From Volutella citrinella (taxonomy: Eukaryota; Ascomycota; Sordariomycetes; Hypocreales; Nectriaceae), in contig JAWZSP010000007.1 in the NCBI GenBank assembly GCA_034401135.1, forward strand, positions 3,410,001-3,474,000: a stretch of DNA of 64,000 nucleotides, written 5' to 3'. Position 1 is the stretch's first letter. Each line of letters opens with the position of its first letter. The position numbers and the translations under genes were made by a program. Shown here piece after piece: positions 1 to 10,808 of the stretch. Below the pieces are notes generated by a model. That model had not been told where the DNA came from. It made no database searches and was given only the letters and a program-made list of their open reading frames with translations.

Positions 1-457
1 CCAGCGCACGTAATAAGGTGTCAACGAGGTCGATGGTGCTCTTCTCCTTGAGCTTCTGCAGCGTCTCGGCAACGAGCTTCCTCGCTGAGATCCAGGTGTC
101 CAGCAGGCCCCAGAATCTATTCAGAACCTGCCAGTCGTCGATGATGGATGCCAGCGTCTCCATGCGCGAGGCGGCTCCCCCGGTGGCGCGGCGGAGAGAC
201 TCTTGTGAAGTTTTTGACAGCTGCAGGCGCTGTGGTAGTCGTGTGCCGACGAGACTGAGGATGCGGGCGAGGCGAGGCCATTGAGACGGCTGGTTGAGTT
301 GCTCGAGGGCCATTACCAGTAGTAGGGAAGACTCCCCAAAGAACCACAGCACCGCATCGTTGCCCTCGCGAGTCTGGATGACGCGGTGGAAGTGGGCAAT
401 GGCCTGCTGGACATTGTCATGCCCTTTGGCGAGGAGGGCAAGCGATGGCTTCACCAT
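1..457 (-). CDS. PEX11-family peroxin-like protein (N-terminal part, runs off the window)
   Basis: The minus-strand frame opens at an ATG at 457 and stays open to base 1, about 152 codons. An in-frame TAG lies 15 nt upstream of the ATG, which supports this start. The protein has the spacing of PEX11C-type peroxins: an amphipathic start (HFHRVIQTREGNDAVLWFF), a middle arginine/leucine-rich part and a block ending in RFWGLLDTWISARKL, which resembles the RLWGLL segment of fungal PEX11C. PEX11 proteins sit in the peroxisomal membrane and promote elongation and division. The 3' end lies outside the window, so length and later introns are unknown. The assignment rests on pattern similarity only; another alpha-helical membrane-associated family is possible. 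Confidence 0.5.
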   Translation of the reverse strand, partial: MVKPSLALLAKGHDNVQQAIAHFHRVIQTREGNDAVLWFFGESSLLLVMALEQLNQPSQWPRLARILSLVGTRLPQRLQLSKTSQESLRRATGGAASRMETLASIIDDWQVLNRFWGLLDTWISARKLVAETLQKLKEKSTIDLVDTLLRAL

Positions 458-682
458 TGGATCCGGCTCCTAAGCTGCGCGAGACGGTGGTGTTTTGTCT
501 GCCGCTTGGTGACAAGGTGAGGCTGAGGTTGATGATGCGGCACAGCAACAGTCGCCGGTTGGCTGGGCGCAGCGAGATCTTGTAGAGAGACGAGGATGGA
601 GGTGACGATGGGTGAAAGGTGGAGACGCGGGTCGGCATTCGCTGGTCCAGGGTAATTTTTCCCTTTTGGGGCAAAGTTCCGC

Positions 683-692
683 CCATTTATGG
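683..692 (-). promoter_or_regulatory. TATA-like element of the PEX11-like gene
   Basis: On the minus strand this reads CCATAAATGG, about 226 nt before the ATG at 457. It lies in a near-palindrome (GCCCATTTATGGGC). Position and sequence fit a TATA element with a leader of roughly 200 nt; no transcript data support it. Confidence 0.35.
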
Positions 693-1795
693 GCCCGGGG
701 GACTGGTCAGAGATTAGCTCCGTCAACCACCATTGGCCGCCCACCGTTCTCTCGCTGCGATTTCCGGGCCGGTCGGAGCGAGAATGAGGATCAAGGGGAA
801 ATGCGGGGCAGGGGTCAGCCTTACCTTGCGGCAGCGGGAGTTTTGCTGGAACGGGAAAGATGAAGCCATCGCGAGTTGGTGGAGGTTGTTGATCTGGGAT
901 GTGGGCATCTTGGTCGTCTCAATTTTAATGGTGATGAATGGCTTCTCTGAGTCGTGGAATTGGACTAGAGCTATCTTGGACATCGATTCTTTTCCGTGAG
1001 TGATGTTGGCGAGTGAAGTAAGGATTCTTCTGAAATGCCCCATGTTGTGTGAATTGAGCATTTGTGCACAGGAGCTTGCCCTCCCTCTAGCCGAGCTTTG
1101 TCATTCGTTGAATGTTTGTGGAAGAGATAGAGTATTTGGAGAGTGGCGTGGGCGGAGAATATGGCCCGACGCTGGCAAGCTCTACCAGATCAGACCAGCA
1201 CACGGCATAAAAGTGGTGACGTGCCCTCATGATGCGTGGCTCCTCAGACAAGCGGCAAGACAGCCACGGCTCCACTTGCCATTGGATCAACTGGCAATCA
1301 AGCGCGTCACTTGTCGCCAGTCAATCTATGATCAGCGACATGGATTTGGTCCCTAGAGTGGTTGACGAGCTCGTTATAAACGCATCAAGGGCGTCCAACT
1401 TAGGAGCTCCAGCTCCGCTCCGATGCGACTAAGCGTAACCGATGGGATTAAGCGTTTTCGATTGCCGCATCAATCTCTAGGTTCCTCACGCCTCCGCAGT
1501 CATGATCTGGAGCTACCGCCAGACTAGGCGATATGTGGCAGACGTGCTTATTACCGTCATCACATCGCGATGCCAGCAGCATCTCCAGCAGCAGCATCGC
1601 CCCGCCTGAGGGCTGGCCATTCGCTGTACGCCTTACACTTCACCCCATCAAGACGAGGGCGTTTTGATTCACGGGTTGGATGGCTCGGCATGACGCAACG
1701 TTGTTGACCGTGGATCCGCGTCGCATTCCTCTGATGATTGATGACGCTTACTTGGATCGATACCACGGCAATATCAGACGCTGCCCTTCTTCAAG
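693..1795. other. intergenic: divergent promoter region, no gene recognised
   Basis: Open frames here are short and overlapping on both strands, and none resembles a known family. The stretch separates the minus-strand PEX11-like gene from the plus-strand allergen-like gene. A TATAAA at about 1374 is followed by no convincing coding frame. Confidence 0.6.
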
Positions 1796-1804
1796 CATAA
1801 ATAG
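1796..1804 (+). promoter_or_regulatory. TATA box of the allergen-like gene
   Basis: CATAAATAG lies 76 nt before the ATG at 1880, a normal fungal TATA-to-start distance, and no other ATG comes between them. Confidence 0.55.
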
Positions 1805-1879
1805 AGCCTTTATCGACCTAATACAGCTGCTCAAAGCTGACGCAGCCAATCCATCACGAAATATCTCACATCAGCAAAC

Positions 1880-2935
1880 ATGCAGAAAGCCAAGCAAGCC
1901 GTTCAGGACTTCATCTCCAGCGATGGAAAGCACAAGACCACCATCGATCAGAATACCCGGGGTGCTGTCACGGAGGAGGAGGTCCAGCCGCAGCAGCATG
2001 AAAACATCACCACAGCCATTGACAAGGACGTCCACCAAGAGCACCACCAGACTAGAATCCAGCCTGTGACGGCCAAAGAAACCCTGTGAGTCACCGGGAC
2101 CATACCATCCATTGTCTGGCCCAGCTAAGTGTACGTAGCCCCGAGAAACACACGCAAAATGTCCTCCCAGTGCAGGAAAAGACGATCAGACACGGGAACG
2201 AGCAGGATACCCGCGATACTCTTGACCAGGACGCCTCCAGATTCAAGAGCACGTCCTCGACCCGCGACACCACGCACACCTCGTCTACCAACCCAGCCGT
2301 GATGGGCGAGCGTGTCCACCACCATGTCCACGAGCACATCCAGCCCGTGGTCCAGAAGGAGACTGTCGCACCAGAGGTGGTGCACACCATCGCTCCCATC
2401 CGCGAAACCCACCACGCGCCGGGGGTACATCACGAGACGACGACTCTGCCCCCCAAGACACTGGAGGAGTTTACTCGTGGGAGTGCCGCAACGGAAGGCA
2501 CCGGCGCCCAGACGCTCCGAGAGTACGAAGGCTGTCCTCAGCCGGTCAAGGAAGGCCCGGATGCCCAACAGCGCATCCACGGCGGCATGGGTTTCCAGGG
2601 GGAGAACATGGCTGGCGCGACGAAGGAGGGCAACGTGCAGGTATGTATCGCATCGAGGATTCTGTCAACGAGAGCAGGCATAGACTGATGATACTTAGCA
2701 ACGATCGGGGCTTGGACAGAAGGACTCTAGCAGTAGCTCCTCATTGTCGGACGAGGAGGGCATTGCAAGGAACAAGTCGACTGGACGTGCGGGACATTCT
2801 GGCAAGCCGGGAGGGTTGAGACACTCAGGCGTCCCCGGAACTGCAACCATGGCCCCGCGCAAGGCATCTCTCAAGGATAAACTGAATCCTCGCAAGGACG
2901 CCGATGGTGATGGCAAGGCGGGCTTCATGGACTAG
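1880..2935 (+). CDS. allergen-like hydrophilic stress protein
   Basis: Three exons, 1880-2085, 2139-2640 and 2699-2935, give 314 aa. The introns start GTGAGT and GTATGT and are 53 and 58 nt. The protein belongs to a fungal family usually labelled putative allergen. It is very hydrophilic and His/Glu/Thr-rich, with repeated motifs such as HHQTRIQPV, QHENITTAIDKDVHQ, VHHHVHEHIQPVVQKETVAPE and HETTTLPPKTLEEF, and it has no signal peptide or membrane segment. The C-terminus carries KLNPRKDADGDGKAGFMD, a single EF-hand-like Asp-rich loop that is common at the end of these proteins. Conidial or stress association is inferred from the family label. The biochemical role is unknown. Confidence 0.85.
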
Positions 2936-3277
2936 GGGAATTTCGAGAACCTTGGGTTTCAGGATCGTGTGCGCAGTGGCATGTTGATGATCAACGCAAT
3001 CGATTGCTTTCCATGTCATAATTTATTCAAGTCTACATAAATTGAGACCAGCCCGATGTGTTTGACGTTTGTGCCTGACAAAGTAGGCAACAGAGAAAGT
3101 GAGGCAACGAGGCTTGCAGGAATGAATAAGGCTGTCCAATCGCCAGCCTTCCAAGGTGGCGTCTCTTCAGCCGCACCATCACACCCCGCACCCTCGAGGC
3201 CTCTCAACCACCTCGAACCGGAATGTGTCGACGAGTCGAGTTTTGATTCCCGAAAGCGCTGAACCTGCGCGGTCGGG
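2936..3277. other. intergenic spacer, no feature seen
   Basis: This is the 342 nt between the allergen-like gene and the NLR-like gene. It contains a weak TATA-like CATAAATTG near 3035. No coding frame or RNA gene is recognised. Confidence 0.6.
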
Positions 3278-6200
3278 ATGAAGCAACTTACGGGCGCCGG
3301 GCCTTCTGGGGTCGCCCTGCGTCAACCACAAGAAACGAGGGATGCCATCAGTAACCTCGAGGGCTCCGTGGCCCAGTTCCAGGCCCTTCTCAATGACGAA
3401 GATCGCAGGCGGCTTCACCAGCTGAAGGAGACATCCCACGATGCGCAGTCCATTATAAAGTTTACGGCGGAACTCGACAGCCTGGACAAGAACCGCAGAG
3501 GCAAAAGCGTCGCCTCCGGGCTCGCATCCTTCCTGCAGACCATTGAGCAGTTTACCCCCATTGTCGACACCTACGTCCAGTCGAACCCTCAAATCGCCGC
3601 ACTGGTTTGGGGCTCAGTCAAGCTAACTTTCCTGGTAGGCGGGTTCTGTTTCTTGGGTCTGCCATGTTGTCTGCTAATGCTTTCAGGTGCTCGCCAACTT
3701 TACATCATACTTCCAGTCCTTTGTAGAGATGCTCAATGGGTTTGGATCTCTTTGCTCCCGGTTCGCCGAGTACCAGCTCATTTACAATGACTATCCACGT
3801 CTGACGAGCTCCGTGTGCAAATTTCATTCAGCTGTCGTCGCATGTTGTGAGAAGATTGTCACGAATGTCCGCCGTCCGTGTTAGTAACCCTTTCCCAGAC
3901 AACAGGTCCCTTTGAAGCCTCACTGACATTTAAAACAGTGGCTTCGCAAGCTTGGAGTGCCCTTAGGCAGTCTTTCCAAGCTGAGATCCGCAAGTATGTG
4001 GAAGCCATCAGAATGGCGGCAGAAAACACCCAGGAGGATATCCGCCTTGTCAAAGCACAGCACGATCACGCGGAACAGCAGAAACAAGAACAAGAGCGCG
4101 CAGAAGCAGAAAAGTCACGGAAACAGCTCGTATCGTGGATGGGGCGATCAAAGACGGACCTACAGGCCTTGACTGAGGTCCAAAGAAAGCAAGCCTTGGG
4201 TAACTTTCCGCAACTTGCCCTATCAACCTACCAAACTGAGTATTTGAAGCTGACTGAGTAGAGCGAAAACGACGTTCTGTTATTAGCCAACTATCCTCGT
4301 ACAACTACACTACGGCTTTCAACAACACCCGCAGCAAACGCCACGCCGGGACGGCCAAGTGGATTTTTGACACTCTCGAGTATGAGGATTGGGTGGGATG
4401 TGACCGATCAAGTGTTCTCCACGTAACTGGTAAAAGTGTGTGGTTCTCAAACTATCGTTGTAAAACAGGCAGCTAATTCCTACTTCTAGTTGGCTCAGGG
4501 AAATCTGTTTTAGCGTATGTGTGCGCTCCATTGGTTCTTTTGCCTCTGACTGACGGCTAAAGGTCACACGTCATCGAGTACCTCTGCCGGTTGAAGGTTC
4601 ACTCCCAAGAGAGATTTGCATCTTTCTTCTTCTGTAGATTTGATGACCCTTTGAGCCTAAGCGCTGTAACCATCATTCGCTCAGTCATACAACAAGCACT
4701 GTCGTCGTTGCCAATGCAGTACCTCGATGATATGCACGACGATCTGCTCGACAGCCTTGAACTTGCTCGCGAGTCGTTCTTTGCGATGGAGCGCCTTGAG
4801 AAACTATTTATCGAAACTTCTGCCATCATCAAGGATTGGTTCATCGTCCTGGATGGAGTCGACGAATGTTCTCGAGAAGAACAGCATATTCTCCTCGAGT
4901 TCATGTCAAAGGTAGTGCCAACAAGCGAAGGCCCAGATGGGGAATTAACCTCCGGAAAAGCTTACATCAGCGTTATCGATGTGACTGGGACCTTCTCCAA
5001 GTCGAAGCTGGCTATTGAAGTTGTTCAAGTTATGCAAGACGCAGAAAAAACTGTGGCCCGCTTCGAAGCCGAGTTCAGCGAGGGCGAATCTAGATATGCG
5101 CTTTTTGAAGAAATGACTCGGCCGTTTGACAGCATAGTTTCCAACCAGGGGGATTTCAGGATTAAAGTGTCAAGCACCATGAAAAAGGGTCGAGATACCG
5201 TTCACCATGGAACCAGTTTTTCTCACGATGTACGGGACTCGGAACCTCGCCGAATCCTTATAGGCGGACCCGGTGGCAGCATCACCATACAGCTGAGATG
5301 GGAACCTAGGCGAGTAAAACTGATGATTGCATCCAGAGAGGCAACACGGCCACTTGTGCAGCGCTATTTTCACTCGCCTGCACAACTCGTCTCTGGATTG
5401 CAGCCAACGAGTGCTGACATCGCAGCCTATGTGGATGACATCCTTGACCGCAAACAGTTCATGAATGAGCTCGTCGTGGAAGATCCAAATGTCATCAGCC
5501 AAGTACGGGAAGTTATCTCGTCCAAAGAACAAGGAATGTAAGGGGAAGAATCCCGTCCTTCAGAGTCGGTCGATTGTGCTTACGCCCACACAGGTTTCTC
5601 TGGGCCTTCCTTGCTATCGAGGATGTTTGTTGTGGCAAAACTGACAAGGCTATCCGACAAGCGTTGAAAGAGGTTCCCACCGACCTTGCAGCAACATTCG
5701 ATCGGGCGCTGGGACGAATTAGACGACATCGAAATGAGGATATTGCCAAGGACATCTTCAAATGGACTACGGCCGCGCGTCAACCTCTGCTGTTGCCGCA
5801 GCTTCGTGAAGCCCTGTCTGTCAAGAGTGGACAGACGGTTTTGTGCGACGACGATTTGATTAGCGGAATCGACCGAATCGATGCTTGGTGCGAGAGTCTC
5901 ATACACGTTGAAGAAAACGATGGCACTGTGCATTTCACTCATGCATCAATCTACGAGTACCTCACACAGCCAGATGACGGCATTCTTGGCGATTTTCATG
6001 CATCTGTGGCGGACTGTGAGAACCACGCTGGTCAAATCTGCATCGCCTATCTCAACCTTGGCAATTTCGCGACGGCTCTGGCTGAAAAGCCCACGCAGCA
6101 AACAGCCGAATTACACGTCCCCGTTGCCAGCATGGTTGAGCAAGTCATGCAGCAAGCGGCAGGGGGGAAACTCGGCCGCTGGGCAAGCCGGACACTGAAG

Positions 6201-7748
6201 CCAAACAGGAATTCGAAAGCCAGCACTTGGACAAAGATGACGGTGCCAACAGTTACGAAAGAAACTTCCGTTGTCACTATTCACCCGTTCCTGCAATATG
6301 CCGCGCAACATTGGTGGGCCCATAAAACCCGGCTGTGTCGCGGCGAGGACGATGTAGTTTGGAGACAACTGGGCCGACTGCTGACAGACCCTCCCGCAGT
6401 TATGACGGTACCCTGGAAGGACCCGGCTAGAAGAACCGCTTTACGGTGGTCCTCTGACAGACCATTTTTCAACATGCCTGATTCAGACTTCTGGTTGGGC
6501 CCTTCAATTGATGTTGAGTTATATTTCGCAGCATTGTATGCCATGTCTGTCCAAAACCAGGGACTTGTCTGTCGAGCATACAGCGCCCTGGCAGATGACG
6601 CAACAGCACCCAAGGGGGCGGTTATGAAGCTCTTTTGCGCCTTGGGGATGGATGGGAACCATTTCTTTTGCCCTAACTTTTGCCTCGGCAAGGGGAGTCA
6701 CATGGAAGACTCGGAACGCATCCAAGCCATCACGCGATGCATTGCCGGCGGTCTCCCGGTCTGGCGTGTGAAGCAGTCTAAGCATCTGGGGAGGACGGAT
6801 GAGTGTTTGTGCAATGAATCGAAGAAAGGCATCCAACAAGACATTTGCAGGGTTGTCCAGGGCGGATACGATGCAAAACTTGATCCAGGGCTGAGACCGC
6901 TCGCCATGGCTGCCCTGGATGGCCCAACCCTGCCATATGTGGAACTGGATCTCAAACGTCGACAGTTCAGGGAAACAATTTACGAAGAGCTCCACGCAAT
7001 AGCTACGGCGTCTAGTTGCCTAGGAAAGTCAGTCATCGATGTTGCGGCAGAGGGAACCCTCGATGCCGGCTTCGACAATAACTTTGTTGAGGGGTGCTGC
7101 GGCTCGCTGGATTTGCTCGAGGCAGCGTTGCGCTTGTACAGAGATGCTCTGCACAATGTGATGAAGTCCGGTCACAAAGAAAACTTGGACATCCTACTCA
7201 GACGCTGGTATAGCCTTCTGTCGCATTATAATCGCGCGTATGGCCAGTCATGGGGGGGTGACACGGCCGAGGACGGAGCTGCCTGGCTAGCTCTGGGCGA
7301 GGCAGTCCAACATCAATGGGGGCCAGACAAGTCTGAAGAAATCTGGAACTTCTTCTTTGACCGGAGTGGGCACGTGGATTCAGCCCTTCCTCTCATCGAA
7401 GGACATCGGGACGAGGTGCTTCGTCTGGCAATCACCCACGAGAATTGGACTTTTGTTATTAAAATCATGCGCTTGCTTCCAGCACCGGCACTCCGCCACC
7501 ACCGCGGCTACCACGCCCTAGAAGCCATTTGCGTCTGCTTGAACTGCAAGATTTACTGGTTCAATACCAATGGGGGCAATGACACTTGGAGACAGAGAAT
7601 GGAGCTCTGCTCGAGGCATAAGGCAATGGGGGGCATAGTGGTGTGCTCATCGGACTCTGGTGCCTCGATTGACCTGGTGGAACTGAAAAGGGAGATGATC
7701 GATTGGAACACCTCACGAATCTGGTCGAAGGCATTGGAACTTGGATAA
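3278..7748 (+). CDS. NACHT/STAND NLR-like protein with DUF7708-type N-terminus
   Basis: Seven exons (3278-3634, 3687-3879, 3939-4199, 4262-4435, 4490-4514, 4563-5537, 5594-7748) give 1379 aa. The N-terminus to about residue 200 matches the fungal DUF7708-type helical region (NPQIAALVWGSVKLTFL, then LANFTSYFQSFVEML). A charged coiled-coil stretch follows at about 225-255. The NACHT NTPase begins with the P-loop GKIGSGKS at about 327-334, which is assembled across an intron. Walker B is WFIVLDGVDE near 430, and the sensor-like RVKLMIASREATRP is near 587. Between the last two lies an in-frame insertion of about 130 residues. Residues from about 640 to the end have no ankyrin, WD40 or TPR pattern that I can see. 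Family members are STAND signalling ATPases of fungal non-self recognition; the ligand and effector are unknown. A HET gene lies 608 nt downstream on the same strand. Confidence 0.85.
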
Positions 7749-8208
7749 GTCTCATACATTTTGGTTCAAGCGGGAACAGGAACGAGTTGGGAGTTAAACG
7801 AGCAGGATGGATCATGGCTAGTCATTGGAAACTATATGTGTCATGTATTAATCCTTATCTTGTTGAGACGGAACAGAATCTGCGGATTATTAGCTGCATC
7901 ACGACGGCGTAGCTGAGGGAGGGTCGGTCCTGGTGTGGGCCGACTTGATGCAGAGGTCGATGACGGGCACCACGGCAAGGCCAAGCTCGGCTATTGTCTT
8001 GCGGGGGCGGCGGCTACGTGTTTGATCTTGAGATTTTGTGTGAATAGCACACATGCGCGAGGCCAAAGGTTTCAATTTGAAATTTCCCTGGGATTCAACC
8101 GGGCGAGCAGCCTCGCGGTCAGCCATTGAGGCTGTGCCATGGAGCTGGGTAGCAACGCTGCTGCCACATGCAGGCTGACTGATGGGGGTTTCAGGCTGTA
8201 ATCAATCA
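7749..8208. other. intergenic spacer between NLR-like and HET genes
   Basis: No coding frame of note. The 3' part holds the HET promoter. A polypurine/T-rich tail near 7840-7900 may be the NLR 3' UTR. Confidence 0.5.
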
Positions 8209-8216
8209 TATATAAG
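8209..8216 (+). promoter_or_regulatory. TATA box of the HET gene
   Basis: TATATAAG lies 141 nt before the HET ATG at 8357. It is the best TATA match in the spacer. Confidence 0.55.
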
Positions 8217-8356
8217 AAAGAATGTTGTGGGCTCCATGTCGCTTGGCACGCCACCAACCATCCACAAGCAGTCGAGTCTAGATGTTCTGGAGATTCCTGC
8301 TCGCCCACGACAATTGAACCGAGGCTGAGCTGCCAATCTTTCCATATGATTGCAAT

Positions 8357-10411
8357 ATGGAACTCGGCGCTTTTATATCGGGCCGTGGCTGGCATATTGA
8401 CGGGCTACTCGATTCCCTGCTGCTGGCTGTCCGAGGTCATTTCCAGATCGTGATTTATCTCAGTCTCGCTTGCGCCTCCATCGCCATCGTTAGCCTATTC
8501 GCTCTCAGGTCAAGGAATGGCAATGAATATTCAGCTGTGCATCGCCATCACGCAAAGCTGCTGCGTGCGGGCTACGTCGACTACACCTACAAAGCACTGG
8601 ACCACACAAAGTCCAGGTCCATACGGCTCATCGAGCTTCTGCCCTTTCGCAATAAGGACAAGACGTCTGGACTATATGTGCAGCTGCGGATGCACCATGT
8701 CTCGCTAAATGACCCCAGAACGCCATCGTACGAGGCGCTCTCGTACTGCTGGGGAGACGCAACCCAGCTGGTGCCCATCATCTGTGACGATGCCATGATC
8801 CATGTGACGCACTCGCTCTACAGGGCTTTGGTGCGACTGCATCTTCCCGGTCGGAGCCGTATGCTCTGGATCGATGCTCTCTGCATCAACCAGCTGGATC
8901 TCGACGAGAAGAGCTGGCAGGTGCGGATGATGGCCGACGTCTATCGCAACGCATCCCAGGTCGTGGTGTATCTGGGGGAAGCCGACAAGCACAGCCATCT
9001 GCTGGGGAATTTCATCCCCCTGCTAGCCGCAGCGAGAGAGCACATTGCGGACGAGTTGGACAACGACACAATTTCCAGCACTCATCCGCTCTCGCACGCG
9101 CGTCAGAGGGAGCTGGGGATTCCGCGCATGTCTTCCTCCAACGTGGCGCCGTTCGTGGCAATGCAGCAGCTCCTCACGAGGGACTGGTTCCGTCGGGTCT
9201 GGATCATCCAGGAGATCCTCCTGGCTAAGGATGCCACCGTCATGTGCGGCGACTGGAAAGTTCGATGGTACACACTGCTGGCTGCATTCGACGTGGCTCA
9301 GGTTCTGCCGCGCTGGGGAGGCACTGCCATCGAGGTCACCTTTGGCCGACTTGAGCGGTTGCGGCACTACAAGAATGCGTCAGGGTCCCTCCTGTATGCG
9401 TTGTTGTATGTCCACCGAGGGGCCGGGGCTAGCAATGCTCGAGACCATGTGTATGCGCTTCTCGGGCTGGCTGAAGATGGCGACATCAGCAGCATCGACT
9501 ACAAGAAGTCAGTCGAGGATGTCTTTCTTGATGCTGCTGAGCACATACTATCGAAGTTCCCACCTGCCTGGCTGCTCTCCCTCACCGGGGGCGCAGAGCC
9601 GGGTGGCGGGAGCTCGGGGTTGCCCTCGTGGGTTCCAGACTGGCGCGTTGATGTCCGACATCTGCCCGCGACGATGGGGTTCCCACCCCGAGGCCTACGG
9701 CCCATTGACACTGAAATCAGTGGCGTTCTTTCCCCTGATAGACGGAGGCTGCGAATCTCAGGTGTCCAGGTGGACGAGGTCTGTCTCGTTGGACGCAGTG
9801 CGCCGTCGCTGTCGAGCACGGCTCAGTTTACTCCGTGGCAGGAGCTGCGACGGCATGCAGTCTTCCACGACTGGATAGCAAAGTTCAAGTCTGTATTCGA
9901 ACGGCCATACCCGGTAGGAAGACTGCGCGGCGTCGACGCATTTTGGGATATGATGACAGATGACGATTTCCCATTTGACCACAACTGCCGCACGACGACG
10001 GGCCATCTGCTTCGTTTCCGGTTGGCGAGTTGGATTACCGCTTTGCCTTTCGAAGGGACGCTGACGAGGACGGCCTGCGTGTTTGCCCTTGTCTATATTC
10101 CTTTGGCCAGTTTGTTGTCTCTGTATGTTCTGATTTTTGTTGGCAACCCGCTTGGTACATTTCCTTGGTCCCCGTCCATTCTCGGTCGGCCAATGATAGG
10201 CACTACGAGAGGGTATTTGGGCATGGCCACGGCAAATGTGAGGGCGGGTGATAGAATATTCCTGCTTCGTCGTGGGTTTGCTCCTGTGATTTTGCGTCCC
10301 GAACCAGGGGGCGGAGGAACGTACGCATTCGTTGGCGACTGTAGTTTGCATGGATATCCGCACAAGTCGCTGGCTGACGATCAAGAGTGTGAAGAGATAT
10401 GGCTAGCGTAA
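8357..10411 (+). CDS. HET-domain (heterokaryon incompatibility) protein with membrane anchors
   Basis: Single exon, 684 aa. All three hallmark HET blocks are present: SYEALSYCWGDATQ near 124-137, MLWIDALCINQLD near 169-181 continuing to ADVYRNASQVVVYLG, and RDWFRRVWIIQEILLAKDATVMCG near 275-298. A hydrophobic segment at about 30-50 (IVIYLSLACASIAIVSLFAL) precedes the domain, and another near 570-595 (VFALVYIPLASLLSLYVLIF) lies in the C-terminal region, so the protein is probably membrane-anchored. HET domains are TIR-like death effectors of fungal vegetative incompatibility. The gene follows the NLR-like gene on the same strand, which suggests but does not prove a joint role. The intronless frame is uninterrupted, so the gene appears intact. 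Confidence 0.9.
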   Translation: MELGAFISGRGWHIDGLLDSLLLAVRGHFQIVIYLSLACASIAIVSLFALRSRNGNEYSAVHRHHAKLLRAGYVDYTYKALDHTKSRSIRLIELLPFRNKDKTSGLYVQLRMHHVSLNDPRTPSYEALSYCWGDATQLVPIICDDAMIHVTHSLYRALVRLHLPGRSRMLWIDALCINQLDLDEKSWQVRMMADVYRNASQVVVYLGEADKHSHLLGNFIPLLAAAREHIADELDNDTISSTHPLSHARQRELGIPRMSSSNVAPFVAMQQLLTRDWFRRVWIIQEILLAKDATVMCGDWKVRWYTLLAAFDVAQVLPRWGGTAIEVTFGRLERLRHYKNASGSLLYALLYVHRGAGASNARDHVYALLGLAEDGDISSIDYKKSVEDVFLDAAEHILSKFPPAWLLSLTGGAEPGGGSSGLPSWVPDWRVDVRHLPATMGFPPRGLRPIDTEISGVLSPDRRRLRISGVQVDEVCLVGRSAPSLSSTAQFTPWQELRRHAVFHDWIAKFKSVFERPYPVGRLRGVDAFWDMMTDDDFPFDHNCRTTTGHLLRFRLASWITALPFEGTLTRTACVFALVYIPLASLLSLYVLIFVGNPLGTFPWSPSILGRPMIGTTRGYLGMATANVRAGDRIFLLRRGFAPVILRPEPGGGGTYAFVGDCSLHGYPHKSLADDQECEEIWLA

Positions 10412-10808
10412 TGAGGCTTTGATTTGTTTGTCATGGAAGCTTCAAAGCAACATACCTGAGCAGCCGAGACGAGGATGTGTTGAATCAATTGATGAACGCT
10501 GTCAGGGATATTTCTGTTGGCGTTGCATTTTAGAGTAACGGTTGATGATGCTGAAGACGACAACAGATCACGGAACCCGAGGGCTCCGTCTTTGCCAAGG
10601 CTGATGATGAAAGGCCCACCTGACTGACCGGATCTTGCCAAGAAATGATCACAAACTCATCATTCTGAGACGCTATCGCAGTCACGTGACGACCTCACGA
10701 TCTGCAAAGTGCTCATCTCCCAGGACACCGGACAGCCTGCACCAAGGAAAGGACAACAAAACTTCACTGATCAAAAGCAACAAGGGAGATATCCCATCAG
10801 TCATCTCG
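10412..10808. other. intergenic spacer before the antiporter gene
   Basis: Holds the 3' flank of the HET gene and the leader of the antiporter. A frame continuous with the antiporter extends up to an ATG at 10635, so part could be coding if that upstream start is used. That extension is polar and low in hydrophobicity, and I judged it to be leader. Confidence 0.45.

Noticed and set aside
723..1061. 112-codon minus-strand frame upstream of the PEX11-like gene
   Set aside because: The TATA-like element and the in-frame stop next to the PEX11 start indicate promoter and leader; no splice joins it cleanly to the PEX11 frame.
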